Shown one piece after another: positions 1-7,683 of a stretch of DNA of 31,216 nucleotides. Source of the DNA: CAYRVX01 sp964642165 (GTDB lineage: Bacteria > Planctomycetota > Phycisphaerae > SM23-33); the NCBI GenBank assembly GCA_964642165.1, contig CAZXOC010000055.1, positions 1 through 31,216 of the forward strand, read 5' to 3'. The notes below the pieces were generated by a model that was not told the DNA's origin, did no database searches, and was given only the letters and a program-made list of their open reading frames with translations. Made by a program: the position numbers and the translations under genes. Every line of letters begins with the position of its first letter. Position 1 is the first letter of the stretch.

Positions 1-17
1 AACCTCTTCGCGTCCAT
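1..17 (-). CDS. 5' tip of a leftward gene cut by the window edge
   Basis: Only the first five codons are present, reading Met-Asp-Ala-Lys-Arg. I call it because the ATG is preceded on the minus strand by GGAG about eight bases upstream and by a TAGAAT hexamer at 54-59, the same arrangement seen before other genes here. It would be divergent from the rightward gene at 177. The product cannot be identified. It could be a chance start codon. Confidence 0.45.
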
Positions 18-53
18 GGTGTGCTCTCCAGTTGGCCTTTGGACTCGGGGGGC

Positions 54-59
54 ATTCTA
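54..59 (-). promoter_or_regulatory. Candidate -10 box (TAGAAT) for the leftward gene starting at 17
   Basis: TAGAAT on the minus strand ends 36 bases before the ATG at 17, in otherwise very GC-rich DNA. No convincing -35 box is seen at 16-18 bp spacing. It sits back to back with the candidate at 136-141. Confidence 0.4.
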
Positions 60-135
60 CACGACCGGGGCCGTCCTGGCCCGCCCCGCGGCGCCCATGA
101 GTGGCATCGCGGTTTCGCTCCGGGCGAAGGCGGCG

Positions 136-141
136 TATGAT
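136..141 (+). promoter_or_regulatory. Candidate -10 box (TATGAT) for the gene at 177
   Basis: TATGAT ends 35 bases before the ATG at 177. The -35 region holds only a weak TT-start hexamer. The hexamer and its distance to the start match the box at 25165-25170. Confidence 0.45.
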
Positions 142-176
142 GGGGTTCCGCGGGCCGGCTCGGAAAGGCGGACCAA

Positions 177-1397
177 ATGCGATCTCCAACGCGGCGGCGG
201 CGGTGTGGTCTTGCGGGCGTTGTGCTGGCGGTGCTCGCGGCCGGAGGGGCCCGCGCGGCGGACGCATCCGGTGCCGGCGCGGGCGCGGCGGCCGGGCGCG
301 CCGGCTTCGAGGACGGGCGACTTCACGAGCTCCGGGAGGACCTCGCGGACCTCCTGCCCCTGAAGTTCGTCGGCGGGCGGCTGGCGCTGGACCGCGACCG
401 CTGGAGCCGCACCAAGGGCGACGACGTCGCCCGCAAGGAGGTCATCGAGAAGCTCGTCAAGCAGTACGCCGCCCGAGGCATGGACGAGAAGCAGGCCCGG
501 CGCATGGCCGAGAGCATGGCGAGACACCGCGTCCGCTCCGGCCTCCGAGGCGCCCTGCGGAACGTGGTGAGCTCGGGCAGCTTCAGCATGTCCACCAGCG
601 ACGGGCAGATGTCGGTCCGCGTCTCGAAGGGCAGCGGTTCCTTCAGCGCCTTGATGCAGGAGACAGCCGGTCCCGGGCGCATCCTCCACTTCCGGAGCGA
701 CGCCGGGCGCCTGCGGATCATGCTGGTCAGCCCCGAGACGCAGTTCGTCCTGCTCGTCGCCCAGGACGGTGACGGGACGTTCCGCGTGCTGGACCTGGCC
801 GGCGATGCGCCCTTCCGGGCGCGGGCGAAGTCCTTCGAGGCGTTCTGCCGGACCCACCGGGCGTACGCCTTCCGGCGGCTCCTGCCGCTGCTGACCCACA
901 ACGGCGTGGGCGTGCCGCCCCCGCCTCACGGCGAGGCGGTTCGGGGCAAGGTCCTGGCGATGCTGCGCAACGCCCTGACGCCTCAGAAGACGCCCGATGC
1001 CGCGGCGCTGATCGCCCAGCTTGACGACTCGTCCTACGCCAAGCGAGAGCAGGCCACGCGGCGCCTGGCCGCCGAGTTCGGGCGCTGCCACGGCGCGATC
1101 GAGAAGGCCGCCGCGGACGAGTCGCTGTCTCTCGAAACGCGGATGCGCCTGAAGAAGATCCTCGCCGACGCCGGGCCCCACAGGGACCTGTCGGACGTCG
1201 TGGCGGCCTACGGGCTTCTGGAGGACCCGACGTACCTGGTGGAGCTGCTGGCCGCGGTGAAGGGCCCCGACGACCGCAAGCTCCTGGCCGCCCAACTGGC
1301 CAAGCTCACCGGGCGCGACTTCGGCACGGACGTGCGCAGGTGGCGGCAGCACCTCGCCGAGGGCGCCCCGGCGACGCGGCCTTCGGCCGACCCGTAA
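177..1397 (+). CDS. Secreted protein with C-terminal HEAT-like repeat, function unknown
   Basis: 406 residues. An arginine-rich N terminus and a hydrophobic stretch at about 11-27 ending in Ala-Arg-Ala form a typical Sec signal peptide, so the protein is exported. The middle (about 60-270) has no fold I recognise. Residues about 275-332 form one HEAT-like helical repeat (pattern LDDSSYAKREQATRRL, then a pair of charged helices). The last part has the block LTGRDFGTD followed by a Trp-rich helix; I know this combination from planctomycete secreted and membrane proteins, where it is usually structural. The start is chosen for the signal peptide and the GGAAAGGCGG stretch just upstream. A 150-bp gap with a promoter-like site separates it from the next gene, so the two are probably transcribed separately. 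I cannot assign a function. Confidence 0.8.
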   Translation: MRSPTRRRRCGLAGVVLAVLAAGGARAADASGAGAGAAAGRAGFEDGRLHELREDLADLLPLKFVGGRLALDRDRWSRTKGDDVARKEVIEKLVKQYAARGMDEKQARRMAESMARHRVRSGLRGALRNVVSSGSFSMSTSDGQMSVRVSKGSGSFSALMQETAGPGRILHFRSDAGRLRIMLVSPETQFVLLVAQDGDGTFRVLDLAGDAPFRARAKSFEAFCRTHRAYAFRRLLPLLTHNGVGVPPPPHGEAVRGKVLAMLRNALTPQKTPDAAALIAQLDDSSYAKREQATRRLAAEFGRCHGAIEKAAADESLSLETRMRLKKILADAGPHRDLSDVVAAYGLLEDPTYLVELLAAVKGPDDRKLLAAQLAKLTGRDFGTDVRRWRQHLAEGAPATRPSADP

Positions 1398-1470
1398 GAG
1401 CGGCGGCGCCCCCCTCGGGGCCACGACCCATATCTCCTTCCTTTGCAGAAGCTCGAATATGACCTCGCCC

Positions 1471-1500
1471 TTGACAGGCGCCCTCCTTAGCGCGTACTCT
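1471..1500 (+). promoter_or_regulatory. Candidate sigma-70-type promoter for the PEP-CTERM protein gene
   Basis: A perfect TTGACA at 1471-1476, an 18-bp spacer, then TACTCT at 1495-1500. The start codon at 1548 lies 47 bases after the -10 box. A GGGAGG ribosome site stands about eight bases before the ATG. This is one of the few places in the window with a consensus -35 box. Confidence 0.55.
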
Positions 1501-1547
1501 GTGGCCCAAGGCATGGGAGGAGGCTCTGCCGCAAGGGAGGCCACGAG

Positions 1548-3839
1548 ATGGTCGCTTTGCTCGCACGCGCTTTGTTCGTCACGGGCCTCATCTGCCTGGG
1601 GCTCGCGCCGGTGGCCCGGGCCCAGACGCAGGACGACCTGGTCTTCCTTCACCATTCCTGCGGGCGCAACTGGCTCGACAACGACCTGCACGACGCCCTG
1701 CTCGCCAAGGACTACGTCGACGAGCGCAACGACATCTACTACGGCACGGACGTCCCGCCGGACTCCGGGCGACCCGACTCGCTCGGCTCCGCGCCGGGCG
1801 ACAGCACCAACATGAACCACTGGGTCCGGTGGTTCAACGACTACCTCGAGGGCGTCCGGCAGCACGGCTGCGACGACGGCGTCAACCGCATCGTCATGTT
1901 CAAGAGCTGTTACCCGGCCAGCAACATCGCCGGCGACGGCGCCGAGCCGGGCGACCCGTTCAGCAGCAGCAAGACGCTGGCGAACTACCGGGCCGTCTAC
2001 CGCCACCCCGACGGGCCGGGCGCCGCCTACGAACGCGAGGGGGACGCCTACCAGCCGTTGGAGGACGTCTTCGCGGCCCATCCGGAGACGCTGTTCATCC
2101 CCGTGACGGCCCCGCCTCGGCACTACACGGGCAGCGACGATGACGATGCCCACCGCGCCCGCGTCTTCAACGACTGGCTGAAGAACGACTGGCTGGACGC
2201 GTACGACGCCGCGCACCCGGGTCTGAACAACGTGGCCGTCTTCGACTGGTTCGACGTGCTGGCCTACGGCGACGACCACCCCACGCACCCCAACCGCCTG
2301 ACGGCCGAGTACGGCGGCACCAGCGGCAACTCGCACCCGAACACGGCGGCGAACCTGGCCTCGACGGCCGTCTTCGCCACGGACCCGGACAACTTCCTCG
2401 ACGCGGCGTGGGCGGCCTTCATCAGCGAACCGGGCCCGACGCGCTGGGTCGGCGGCACGGGCAATTGGCACGTCGAGGCCAACTGGGACGCCGGCCTGCC
2501 CGCCGCCGGCCGGGACGTCCACGTCGACGCCGGCGAGGCGCTCCTGGCGGAGGGCACGGCCGAGATGAGGGACCTGCACATCGGCGTGGCCGGGACGGGA
2601 GTCCTCACCTGGGCCGGGGGCACGCTCGATGCCAACAGCGTCACGGTCGGCGCCGGCGGCAGGCTGGCCGTGGCAACCTGGACGGACTGGACGTGGGCAG
2701 GGGAGCTGCACGTCCGCGGCGGCGCGGTCGAGAAGGCGATCGGCAGGATCCGCCTGGACGCCGGGGCGACGGCCACGCTGGCCGGCGGGTCGATCGCCGC
2801 GATGGGGCTCACCGTCGCCCAGGACGCCGGCGCCGGCTTCCACCACAGCGCCGGGGAGCTGGCCGGCGGCTTCGACCTGTTCGTCGGCCGCAGCGCCGGC
2901 TCGGACGGCGAGTACGTCCTCACGGGCTCCGGCGAGGTGCGGATGGACGTGCAGTACATCGGCCATCAGGGCAAAGGCACCTTCCGCCAGAGCGGGGGGC
3001 GCAACGAGGCGCGCCTGCTCTGGGTGGGCCACCTGTCCGGCGGCGAGGGCACGTACGAGATCTCCGGCGGGCGCCTGGACGTGGGGGACCTGCGCGTCGG
3101 TGCCCCCGCTGCGAACGGCACGCTGCGCATCGCCCATGCCGACGCGGAACTGGCGGTCTCCGACAAGCTGGTCCTCAACGGCGGAGGCGTGCTCGAGGCC
3201 GTCGCCGGCTCGGTCATCCGCATGGAGGGCGCGGACCTGGAGATCAGCACCACCGGCCTGGAGGACCTCGCCGGCCTGGGGCACGTCACGCTGGTCTTCT
3301 GCGGCGGGCAGGACGCCAGCCTGCTGGAGGCCCCCGAGCGGGACCGCGGGCCGTGTCCCGATCCGCCCCCCCTCACCATCGGCGCCCTGCGGCTGGGCGC
3401 GGACGGCCACGCCGGGAAGATCGAGCTGGTCGATGCGTTCGACAACGACGGCGACCCCCACGCCGACGAGGCGCTCTACGTGGAGGAGCTGATCCTGAAT
3501 GCCGGGGCGGCCGTCGAGCTGGGGGGGCTGCGCCTCTACTACCGCAACGGGGGCGAGGCGAAGCAGTTCTTCCCCGGCGACGCGGACTTGAGCGGCGCGG
3601 TGGACGCGCTGGACTACATGGCCCTGAAGCGGCATGCCGGCTCCACCGGCGCCGGCTGGGCCGACGGCGACTACGACGGCGACCGCACCGTGGGCCGCGG
3701 CGACCTCGCCCTCCTGCGCGCCTACTTCGGCCGCACCACGCCCCCGCCGCCGGGGCCCCTACCCGTGCCCGAGCCGGCCGCGCTGAGCCTGCTGGCCACC
3801 GCAGTCCCCTGGCTGGCCGCTCGACGGCGCCGCCGCTAG
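1548..3839 (+). CDS. Secreted SGNH-like / beta-helix / dockerin-like / PEP-CTERM protein
   Basis: 763 residues. Signal peptide at 1-26 ending Ala-Arg-Ala. Residues about 28-290 form a distinct domain opening with FLHHSCGRNW and containing FKSCYPASN, a VTAPPRH block and a late SGNSHPN block. The order of these blocks suggests an SGNH-hydrolase-like fold, but I cannot confirm a catalytic triad. From about 300 (WVGGTGNWHVEANWD) to 650 there are Gly/Ala-rich strands with recurring GxGTF/Y-x-x-SGG motifs, as in PEP-CTERM or autotransporter-type beta-helix repeats. Residues about 674-728 hold two calcium-loop segments (GDADLSGAVDALDY; GDYDGDRTVGRGDL) as in type I dockerins. The end is VPEP, a hydrophobic helix and five arginines, the classic exosortase sorting tail. 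The product is therefore probably displayed or released at the cell surface by an exosortase system encoded elsewhere. Start chosen on the strong GGGAGG site. Confidence 0.85.
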   Translation: MVALLARALFVTGLICLGLAPVARAQTQDDLVFLHHSCGRNWLDNDLHDALLAKDYVDERNDIYYGTDVPPDSGRPDSLGSAPGDSTNMNHWVRWFNDYLEGVRQHGCDDGVNRIVMFKSCYPASNIAGDGAEPGDPFSSSKTLANYRAVYRHPDGPGAAYEREGDAYQPLEDVFAAHPETLFIPVTAPPRHYTGSDDDDAHRARVFNDWLKNDWLDAYDAAHPGLNNVAVFDWFDVLAYGDDHPTHPNRLTAEYGGTSGNSHPNTAANLASTAVFATDPDNFLDAAWAAFISEPGPTRWVGGTGNWHVEANWDAGLPAAGRDVHVDAGEALLAEGTAEMRDLHIGVAGTGVLTWAGGTLDANSVTVGAGGRLAVATWTDWTWAGELHVRGGAVEKAIGRIRLDAGATATLAGGSIAAMGLTVAQDAGAGFHHSAGELAGGFDLFVGRSAGSDGEYVLTGSGEVRMDVQYIGHQGKGTFRQSGGRNEARLLWVGHLSGGEGTYEISGGRLDVGDLRVGAPAANGTLRIAHADAELAVSDKLVLNGGGVLEAVAGSVIRMEGADLEISTTGLEDLAGLGHVTLVFCGGQDASLLEAPERDRGPCPDPPPLTIGALRLGADGHAGKIELVDAFDNDGDPHADEALYVEELILNAGAAVELGGLRLYYRNGGEAKQFFPGDADLSGAVDALDYMALKRHAGSTGAGWADGDYDGDRTVGRGDLALLRAYFGRTTPPPPGPLPVPEPAALSLLATAVPWLAARRRRR

Positions 3840-3853
3840 AGCCGCGCGGCGGC
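3829..3853. terminator. GC-rich hairpin between convergent genes
   Basis: GCCGCCGC at 3829-3836 and GCGGCGGC at 3846-3853 form a perfect 8-bp stem with a 9-base loop that contains the stop codon of the upstream gene. It lies where two convergent genes end 21 bp apart, so it could stop transcription from both sides. There is no T-tract, so intrinsic termination is uncertain. Confidence 0.35.
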
Positions 3854-3860
3854 CGGCGCG

Positions 3861-4478
3861 TCAGAACCGGCAGCGCTTCTGAATGGCCTCGCGCAGGCGG
3901 CGAAGGTACCGGTTCCTGGGCTCCTCGTAGGCGCCATAGCAGGCCAGGTTGGGCGTGAGCCACTGGACGTCGTAGAGCGCGAAGCCGCGGGCGCGGAGGT
4001 GCTCGACGCTGCGGACGAGGGCGATCTTCCCGGCGTCGGTGACGGTGTGGAACATGCTCTCGCCGAAGAACGCCCCGCCCAGCGCCACGCCGTAGAGCCC
4101 GCCGACGGGCCGGCCTCCGCCGAGGGCGTCCGCCGGCCAGACCTCGAAACTGTGCGCCAGCCCCAACTCGTGCAGCCGGGCGTAGGCGATCCGCATCTCC
4201 GGCGAGATCCACGTCTCCTCGCCGCCGGGGCGGGCCGCGCACAGCGCCATCACGTCCGCGAAGCACCGGTCGGTCGTGCACAGGAAGCGCCCGGTGCGGA
4301 TCGTCCGCTGCAGCCGCCGCGGGACGTGGAACCGCTCGTCCAGCGGAAGCAGCCCGCGCCGCCTCGGGCTGAACCACATCAGCTCGGCGTCCTGCACCAT
4401 CGGGAAGATGCCCCGGGCGTAGGCGGCGAGGAGGTCCTCGGGGGCCAGCGCCGCCAGGATGTCGGGGTCCGGCTGCAT
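3861..4478 (-). CDS. aat: Leucyl/phenylalanyl-tRNA-protein transferase
   Basis: 205 residues, normal length for this family. The enzyme transfers Leu or Phe from aminoacyl-tRNA to the N terminus of proteins with a basic first residue, marking them for ClpS/ClpAP (bacterial N-degron pathway, cytoplasm). Family blocks in order: AYARGIFPM near the N terminus, MWFSPRRRGLLPLD, FHVPRRLQRTIR, ETWISPEMRIAY, a Gly-rich GGLYGVALGGAFFGESMF block, and a final region with LTPNLACYGAYEEPRNRYL in place of the usual His-Ser-Gly-Ala stretch. The ATG at 4478 gives a start that aligns with the family; upstream in-frame sequence runs back through the assembly gap and is not Aat-like. It follows the small secreted-protein gene by 13 bp, so the leftward genes may share a transcript. 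No clpS is recognisable in the window. Confidence 0.92.
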   Translation of the reverse strand: MQPDPDILAALAPEDLLAAYARGIFPMVQDAELMWFSPRRRGLLPLDERFHVPRRLQRTIRTGRFLCTTDRCFADVMALCAARPGGEETWISPEMRIAYARLHELGLAHSFEVWPADALGGGRPVGGLYGVALGGAFFGESMFHTVTDAGKIALVRSVEHLRARGFALYDVQWLTPNLACYGAYEEPRNRYLRRLREAIQKRCRF

Positions 4479-4491
4479 CGCGGCTTGGCCC

Positions 4492-4736
4492 TCAGGAGCG
4501 CCCGGCCGGCTCGATCGCGCACGGGGCCTCGGCGGCGTGCTCGAAGCGGACGGACACGATGCGGCGGTTGACCACGTCGNNNNNNNNNNNNNNNNNNNNN
4601 NNNNNNNNNNNNNNNNNNNNNNNNNNNNNNNNNNNNNNNNNNNNNNNNNNNNNNNNNNNNNNNNNNNNNNNNNNNNNNNCCCGCCGGCGGCGGCGACAAG
4701 AACCGACGCACACGCCATCGACCGCAGCGCCTTCAT
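4492..4736 (-). CDS. Small secreted protein interrupted by assembly gap
   Basis: The 5' part starts at 4736 with MKALRSMACASVLVAAAGG, a signal-peptide-like sequence, after a GGAGG site eight bases upstream, and runs into the gap at 4679. Beyond the gap the most protein-like minus-strand frame ends at 4492 with DVVNRRIVSVRFEHAAEA and a few more residues. The two ends are in different frames across 100 N, but the gap length is a placeholder, so this does not disprove one gene. It could equally be two genes, the second missing its start. It lies 47 bp after the aldolase stop and 13 bp before aat. No family recognised. I considered ClpS, the usual partner of aat, but the visible ends do not resemble it. 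Confidence 0.45.
4580..4679. other. Assembly gap 1 (100 N)
   Basis: Exactly 100 N, the usual placeholder for a scaffold join of unknown length. It cuts the small secreted-protein gene on the minus strand. Confidence 0.99.
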
Positions 4737-4783
4737 TCGTTCATCCTCCGTCGGCCGCGCGGGCGTTCGCCTGCGGGCCGCCC

Positions 4784-5422
4784 CTACGACCTCGCCGCGG
4801 CGACGGTCTCGATGAACCGCCGCGCCGTGGCGGTGATGGCCGCCCAGTCGCCCGCGGCGATCGCCCTGCGGTTGACCAGCGACGAGCCGACGCCCAGCGC
4901 GCACGCCCCGGCGCGGAGGAAGTCGGCGGCGTTGTCCAGGTTCACCCCGCCGACGGGCATGGTGCGCACCTGCGGCAGCGCGCCGGCGAGGGCCTCGAGG
5001 TACCCCGCCCCGACGAGCGACGCGGGGAAGATCTTGACGACGTCGGCGCCGGCCTCCCGGGCGGAGATCACCTCCGTCGGCGACAGCGCGCCGGGAACGA
5101 CCGCCTTGCCGTGGCGCCTGGCCAGGCGGATCGTGTCGGCGTCCGTGGTGGGCGCGACGAGGAACTCCGCCCCGGCGAGGATGGCCGCCCGGGCCGACGC
5201 GCCGTCGAGCACGCTGCCGGCGCCGATGACGAACTCCTCGCCCGCCTCGGCGGCCGCGGCGGAGATCGCCTCCAGCGCGCCCGGCGTGGTCATGGTGACC
5301 TCGATGGCCCGCACGCCGCCGGCCGCCAGGGCACGCACGGTCTGGATCAGGCCCCGCGGCGAGTCCGACCGGATGATCGCCACGATGCCGGTGTCCAGGA
5401 TCGTCCGTAGGGCGTCCAGCAC
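4784..5422 (-). CDS. 2-dehydro-3-deoxy-phosphogluconate / -phosphogalactonate aldolase
   Basis: 212 residues, the usual length of the class I KDPG/KDPGal aldolase family (Eda/DgoA). These cytoplasmic trimers split the phosphorylated 2-keto-3-deoxy sugar acid into pyruvate and glyceraldehyde 3-phosphate through a Schiff base. Visible family residues: Arg18 in VAIIR, Glu41 in AIEVTMTTPGAL, the phosphate-site GAGSVL (67-72), PGALSPTEV (110-118), the Schiff-base lysine Lys130 in DVVKIFPAS, and PVGGVN (156-161). The start is a GTG at 5422 with GAGGAG about seven bases upstream. It begins 34 bp after the BtrH-like gene, in the same direction, so the two are probably co-transcribed. With DgoD encoded 2.2 kb upstream, KDPGal rather than KDPG is a reasonable substrate, but sequence alone does not separate them. 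No sugar-acid kinase gene is seen here. Confidence 0.9.
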   Translation of the reverse strand: MLDALRTILDTGIVAIIRSDSPRGLIQTVRALAAGGVRAIEVTMTTPGALEAISAAAAEAGEEFVIGAGSVLDGASARAAILAGAEFLVAPTTDADTIRLARRHGKAVVPGALSPTEVISAREAGADVVKIFPASLVGAGYLEALAGALPQVRTMPVGGVNLDNAADFLRAGACALGVGSSLVNRRAIAAGDWAAITATARRFIETVAAARS

Positions 5423-5456
5423 GTCCTGCTCCTCGCGCGGCGGCCGGGCCGCGACG

Positions 5457-7580
5457 CTACTTCAGGGCCTTCTCGATCTCCGCGATCGCGGCGGCGTCGA
5501 GCTTCCGGGCCTCGGTGAGGACCTCGATCTCCTTCTGGCGCGCCGCCTCCGACCAGTCCCGCTCGCCCGCCGCCTCGCGCCTGTCCTTGACGAGCGGCTC
5601 GAGGGCCTTGGCCTGCCTCTCGTAGATCTCGGCGGCCTTCCGGAGCGCCTCGCCCGCCTCGCCGTCCAGCAGGCGGCCCCAGTCCCTCAGGAAGCTCCCC
5701 GCCGCGGTTCGCGCGTCGTGCAGGGCCAGGTAGTTCCACGCGTCGAGGTCGCGGAGCTGCTTCCGCGTCTTGCCGGGGAGCTTTTCGAAGCGGCCGATGT
5801 CGCGGATCCACGCCGCGAAGGCGGCGTCGCCGTAGAAGTACTCGCGTCCCTTGATGCCGCCGTCGTGCCTCCCGCGGCGCCAATTGCGCACGGCCGCCCG
5901 GAGTGCCTCGCGTAGACATTCGCGGGGGGCCGGCGGCTCGGCGCGCTGTCCCAGGTAGTGCTGCATGGCCCCGAGCTTCTCGACCGGCACGCGGTGCGTC
6001 TCGTCGTCGCACTCGTAGTCCCGCATGAGGACCGTCCTTCCGCCGTCCTCGTAGCCGTAGATCACGCCTACGTTCCAGGCGGGCGGGTAGGCCACCACGG
6101 GCCGGCCGGCGTCGATCGACGCGGCGATCTTCCGGCGGAGCTTGTCGTGGTCGCGCCGGTCGGCCTCGAGCCAGTCCATCGGCAGCCTCCAGCCGGTGAG
6201 CTTCGCCGCGAGGGCCTGCTCGTCGGGCATCTCGCCGATCGCGCACGAGGGGCACCACGTCGTTCTCGTCTCGTCGTTGCACCACCGCACGCGGAAGGCC
6301 AGGGCGGTCAGCCCCATCAGGCCGGCGTAGTCGTACGGGCGTTCGGTGACCTTCAGGGCCGCCTCGAGCGCCCCGGCGAAGGTGCACTGCCGGCGGCGGT
6401 CCCAGTTCAGCATCGGCACGTCGCGGATCCAGACCTTCCCGTCCTTTCGCCGGACGGCGGCCGGGCGACGCGCACGCGCCGCACGCTCGGGGTCCAGGAG
6501 CTTCAGGGCGGCCTCGACCTCGTCGATCCCCCGGGCGTAGGCGTCGCGGGCCCGGCGGAGCAGCGCCGCCGCCCGGGCGTTGCGGTGGGGGGGGACCTTG
6601 CGCTGGTCGCCCCAGGTCATGCCCTCGAGCTTTCGGCAGGCATCGAGCGCGTCGGCGTCGGCGCGAAAGTGCCCCGCCGCTCGCTCGAGGCGCCCCTTCG
6701 CCTTGGGGTACTTGCCGGCCAGCTCCTTCAGGAAGTCCGCCGCGGCGCGGTGGGTGGTGCGGTAGACGCCCAGGCAGTAGCGGTCGCCCGTGCTCGCGTC
6801 GCGCTTGGGGTCCTTGGCGAACGAGTCCACCCACCAGTCGTAGCAGGGCAGGCCCTCGTGGAAGCGCCAGACCGCGCCGCTGCCGGCGGGCGAGCCGGCC
6901 AGGGGCCACGCCGGCCGGTGGGCATGCCGGACGGCCTCGGCCAGGGCGTCCAGCTCGGCGGCGCGGGCGTCGAACGTGCCGGTCTTCCCGCCGACGAGGA
7001 TGGCGCCGATGGCCGGGCAGATGTTCAGGCACGTGGCGGTGCGCGTCTCGGCGGCGGCGGCGTATTCCTTCTCGCCGCGATACGAGCCGCGCCCGAGGAA
7101 CTGCTTCTTCGTCTCGTCGTAGCCGCACACGACGTCCCACTCGGCGTTGGTGAAGGCGTGCCAGACGAGGGCGGGCCGGCCCGCGCGGACCTCGGCCTTC
7201 ACGCGGGCGACCACCTTGTGCACGTCCCGGGCCGGATCGACGCCCTTGCCGTACAGCCGGAGGTGCTCGCACGCGTAGCCGAGCCGCTCGATCAGCTCCG
7301 TCACGTCCATGGCGGCGCTGCACGTCGGCGCGCACGGGCAGGGCCCGGCGACGCGGAACGCCGCCCCCGAGATGCCCTGGACGTAGGCCGGCGAGTACTT
7401 CTCGCCGCGGTGCGACAGCACGACCCGCACGCACTCGAACAGCGGGTCCGTGACGCGGTAGCGATCGACGCCGTCGATGATCACTCTCTTGCCTCCTTCG
7501 CCCCGGGCGGCCGATGCCGGCGGCAGGGCGAGCAGCAGAGCGAGCGCTCCCGCGGCGGCCGGCATCTTGCGGTTCGCCAT
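5457..7580 (-). CDS. Secreted protein with two tandem BtrH/C39-like domains
   Basis: 707 residues from the ATG at 7580, chosen over an in-frame ATG 16 codons upstream because AAAGGAG precedes it and a signal peptide (about 6-25) follows at once. The protein contains two similar units of about 300-350 residues. Unit 1 has Cys50 in LFECVRVV, GISGAAFRV (69-77), a Cys-rich stretch with PCPCAPTC (80-87), and AGRPALVWHAFTNAEWDVV then CGYDE (133-156). Unit 2 has Cys399 in RRQCTFAG, TALAFRV (425-431), WCPSC (442-446), and AGRPVVAYPPAWNVGVIYGYE (491-511) in the same order. Each is followed by a helical region. This pattern resembles the BtrH N-terminal fold, a papain/C39-like fold with a possible catalytic Cys. 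The export signal is odd for the acyl-transfer role known in butirosin synthesis. Function not assignable; a secreted peptidase-like or amide-modifying role is only a guess. Confidence 0.75.
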   Translation of the reverse strand: MANRKMPAAAGALALLLALPPASAARGEGGKRVIIDGVDRYRVTDPLFECVRVVLSHRGEKYSPAYVQGISGAAFRVAGPCPCAPTCSAAMDVTELIERLGYACEHLRLYGKGVDPARDVHKVVARVKAEVRAGRPALVWHAFTNAEWDVVCGYDETKKQFLGRGSYRGEKEYAAAAETRTATCLNICPAIGAILVGGKTGTFDARAAELDALAEAVRHAHRPAWPLAGSPAGSGAVWRFHEGLPCYDWWVDSFAKDPKRDASTGDRYCLGVYRTTHRAAADFLKELAGKYPKAKGRLERAAGHFRADADALDACRKLEGMTWGDQRKVPPHRNARAAALLRRARDAYARGIDEVEAALKLLDPERAARARRPAAVRRKDGKVWIRDVPMLNWDRRRQCTFAGALEAALKVTERPYDYAGLMGLTALAFRVRWCNDETRTTWCPSCAIGEMPDEQALAAKLTGWRLPMDWLEADRRDHDKLRRKIAASIDAGRPVVAYPPAWNVGVIYGYEDGGRTVLMRDYECDDETHRVPVEKLGAMQHYLGQRAEPPAPRECLREALRAAVRNWRRGRHDGGIKGREYFYGDAAFAAWIRDIGRFEKLPGKTRKQLRDLDAWNYLALHDARTAAGSFLRDWGRLLDGEAGEALRKAAEIYERQAKALEPLVKDRREAAGERDWSEAARQKEIEVLTEARKLDAAAIAEIEKALK

Positions 7581-7626
7581 CTCCGGCTCCTTTCCCTCGA
7601 CGGGGCCTGGTGCGGCGGGGCCGGCC

Positions 7627-7632
7627 ATGATA
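7627..7632 (-). promoter_or_regulatory. Candidate -10 box (TATCAT) for the BtrH-like gene
   Basis: TATCAT on the minus strand, in the context GGTATCATGG, ends 46 bases before the ATG at 7580. It lies in the 103-bp space after dgoD, suggesting that the aldolase-containing genes have their own promoter. No clear -35 box. Confidence 0.4.
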
Positions 7633-7683
7633 CCGACCCTCGCCGGCGCGCCGGTAGGAAGAAACCCCGCGTCGCCGCGACGG

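Noticed and set aside
57..3635. Very long open frame on the minus strand opposite the first two secreted-protein genes
   Set aside because: It is antisense to two genes with signal peptides, domains and ribosome sites. Its product is a Val/Arg/Gly/Asp-rich sequence without motifs, as expected from GC-rich DNA with few stop codons. Similar antisense frames at 15522-18575 and 20381-23074 were rejected for the same reason.
4492..4736. clpS next to aat
   Set aside because: ClpS often neighbours aat, but the gap-split gene begins with a signal peptide and its tail has no ClpS sequence.
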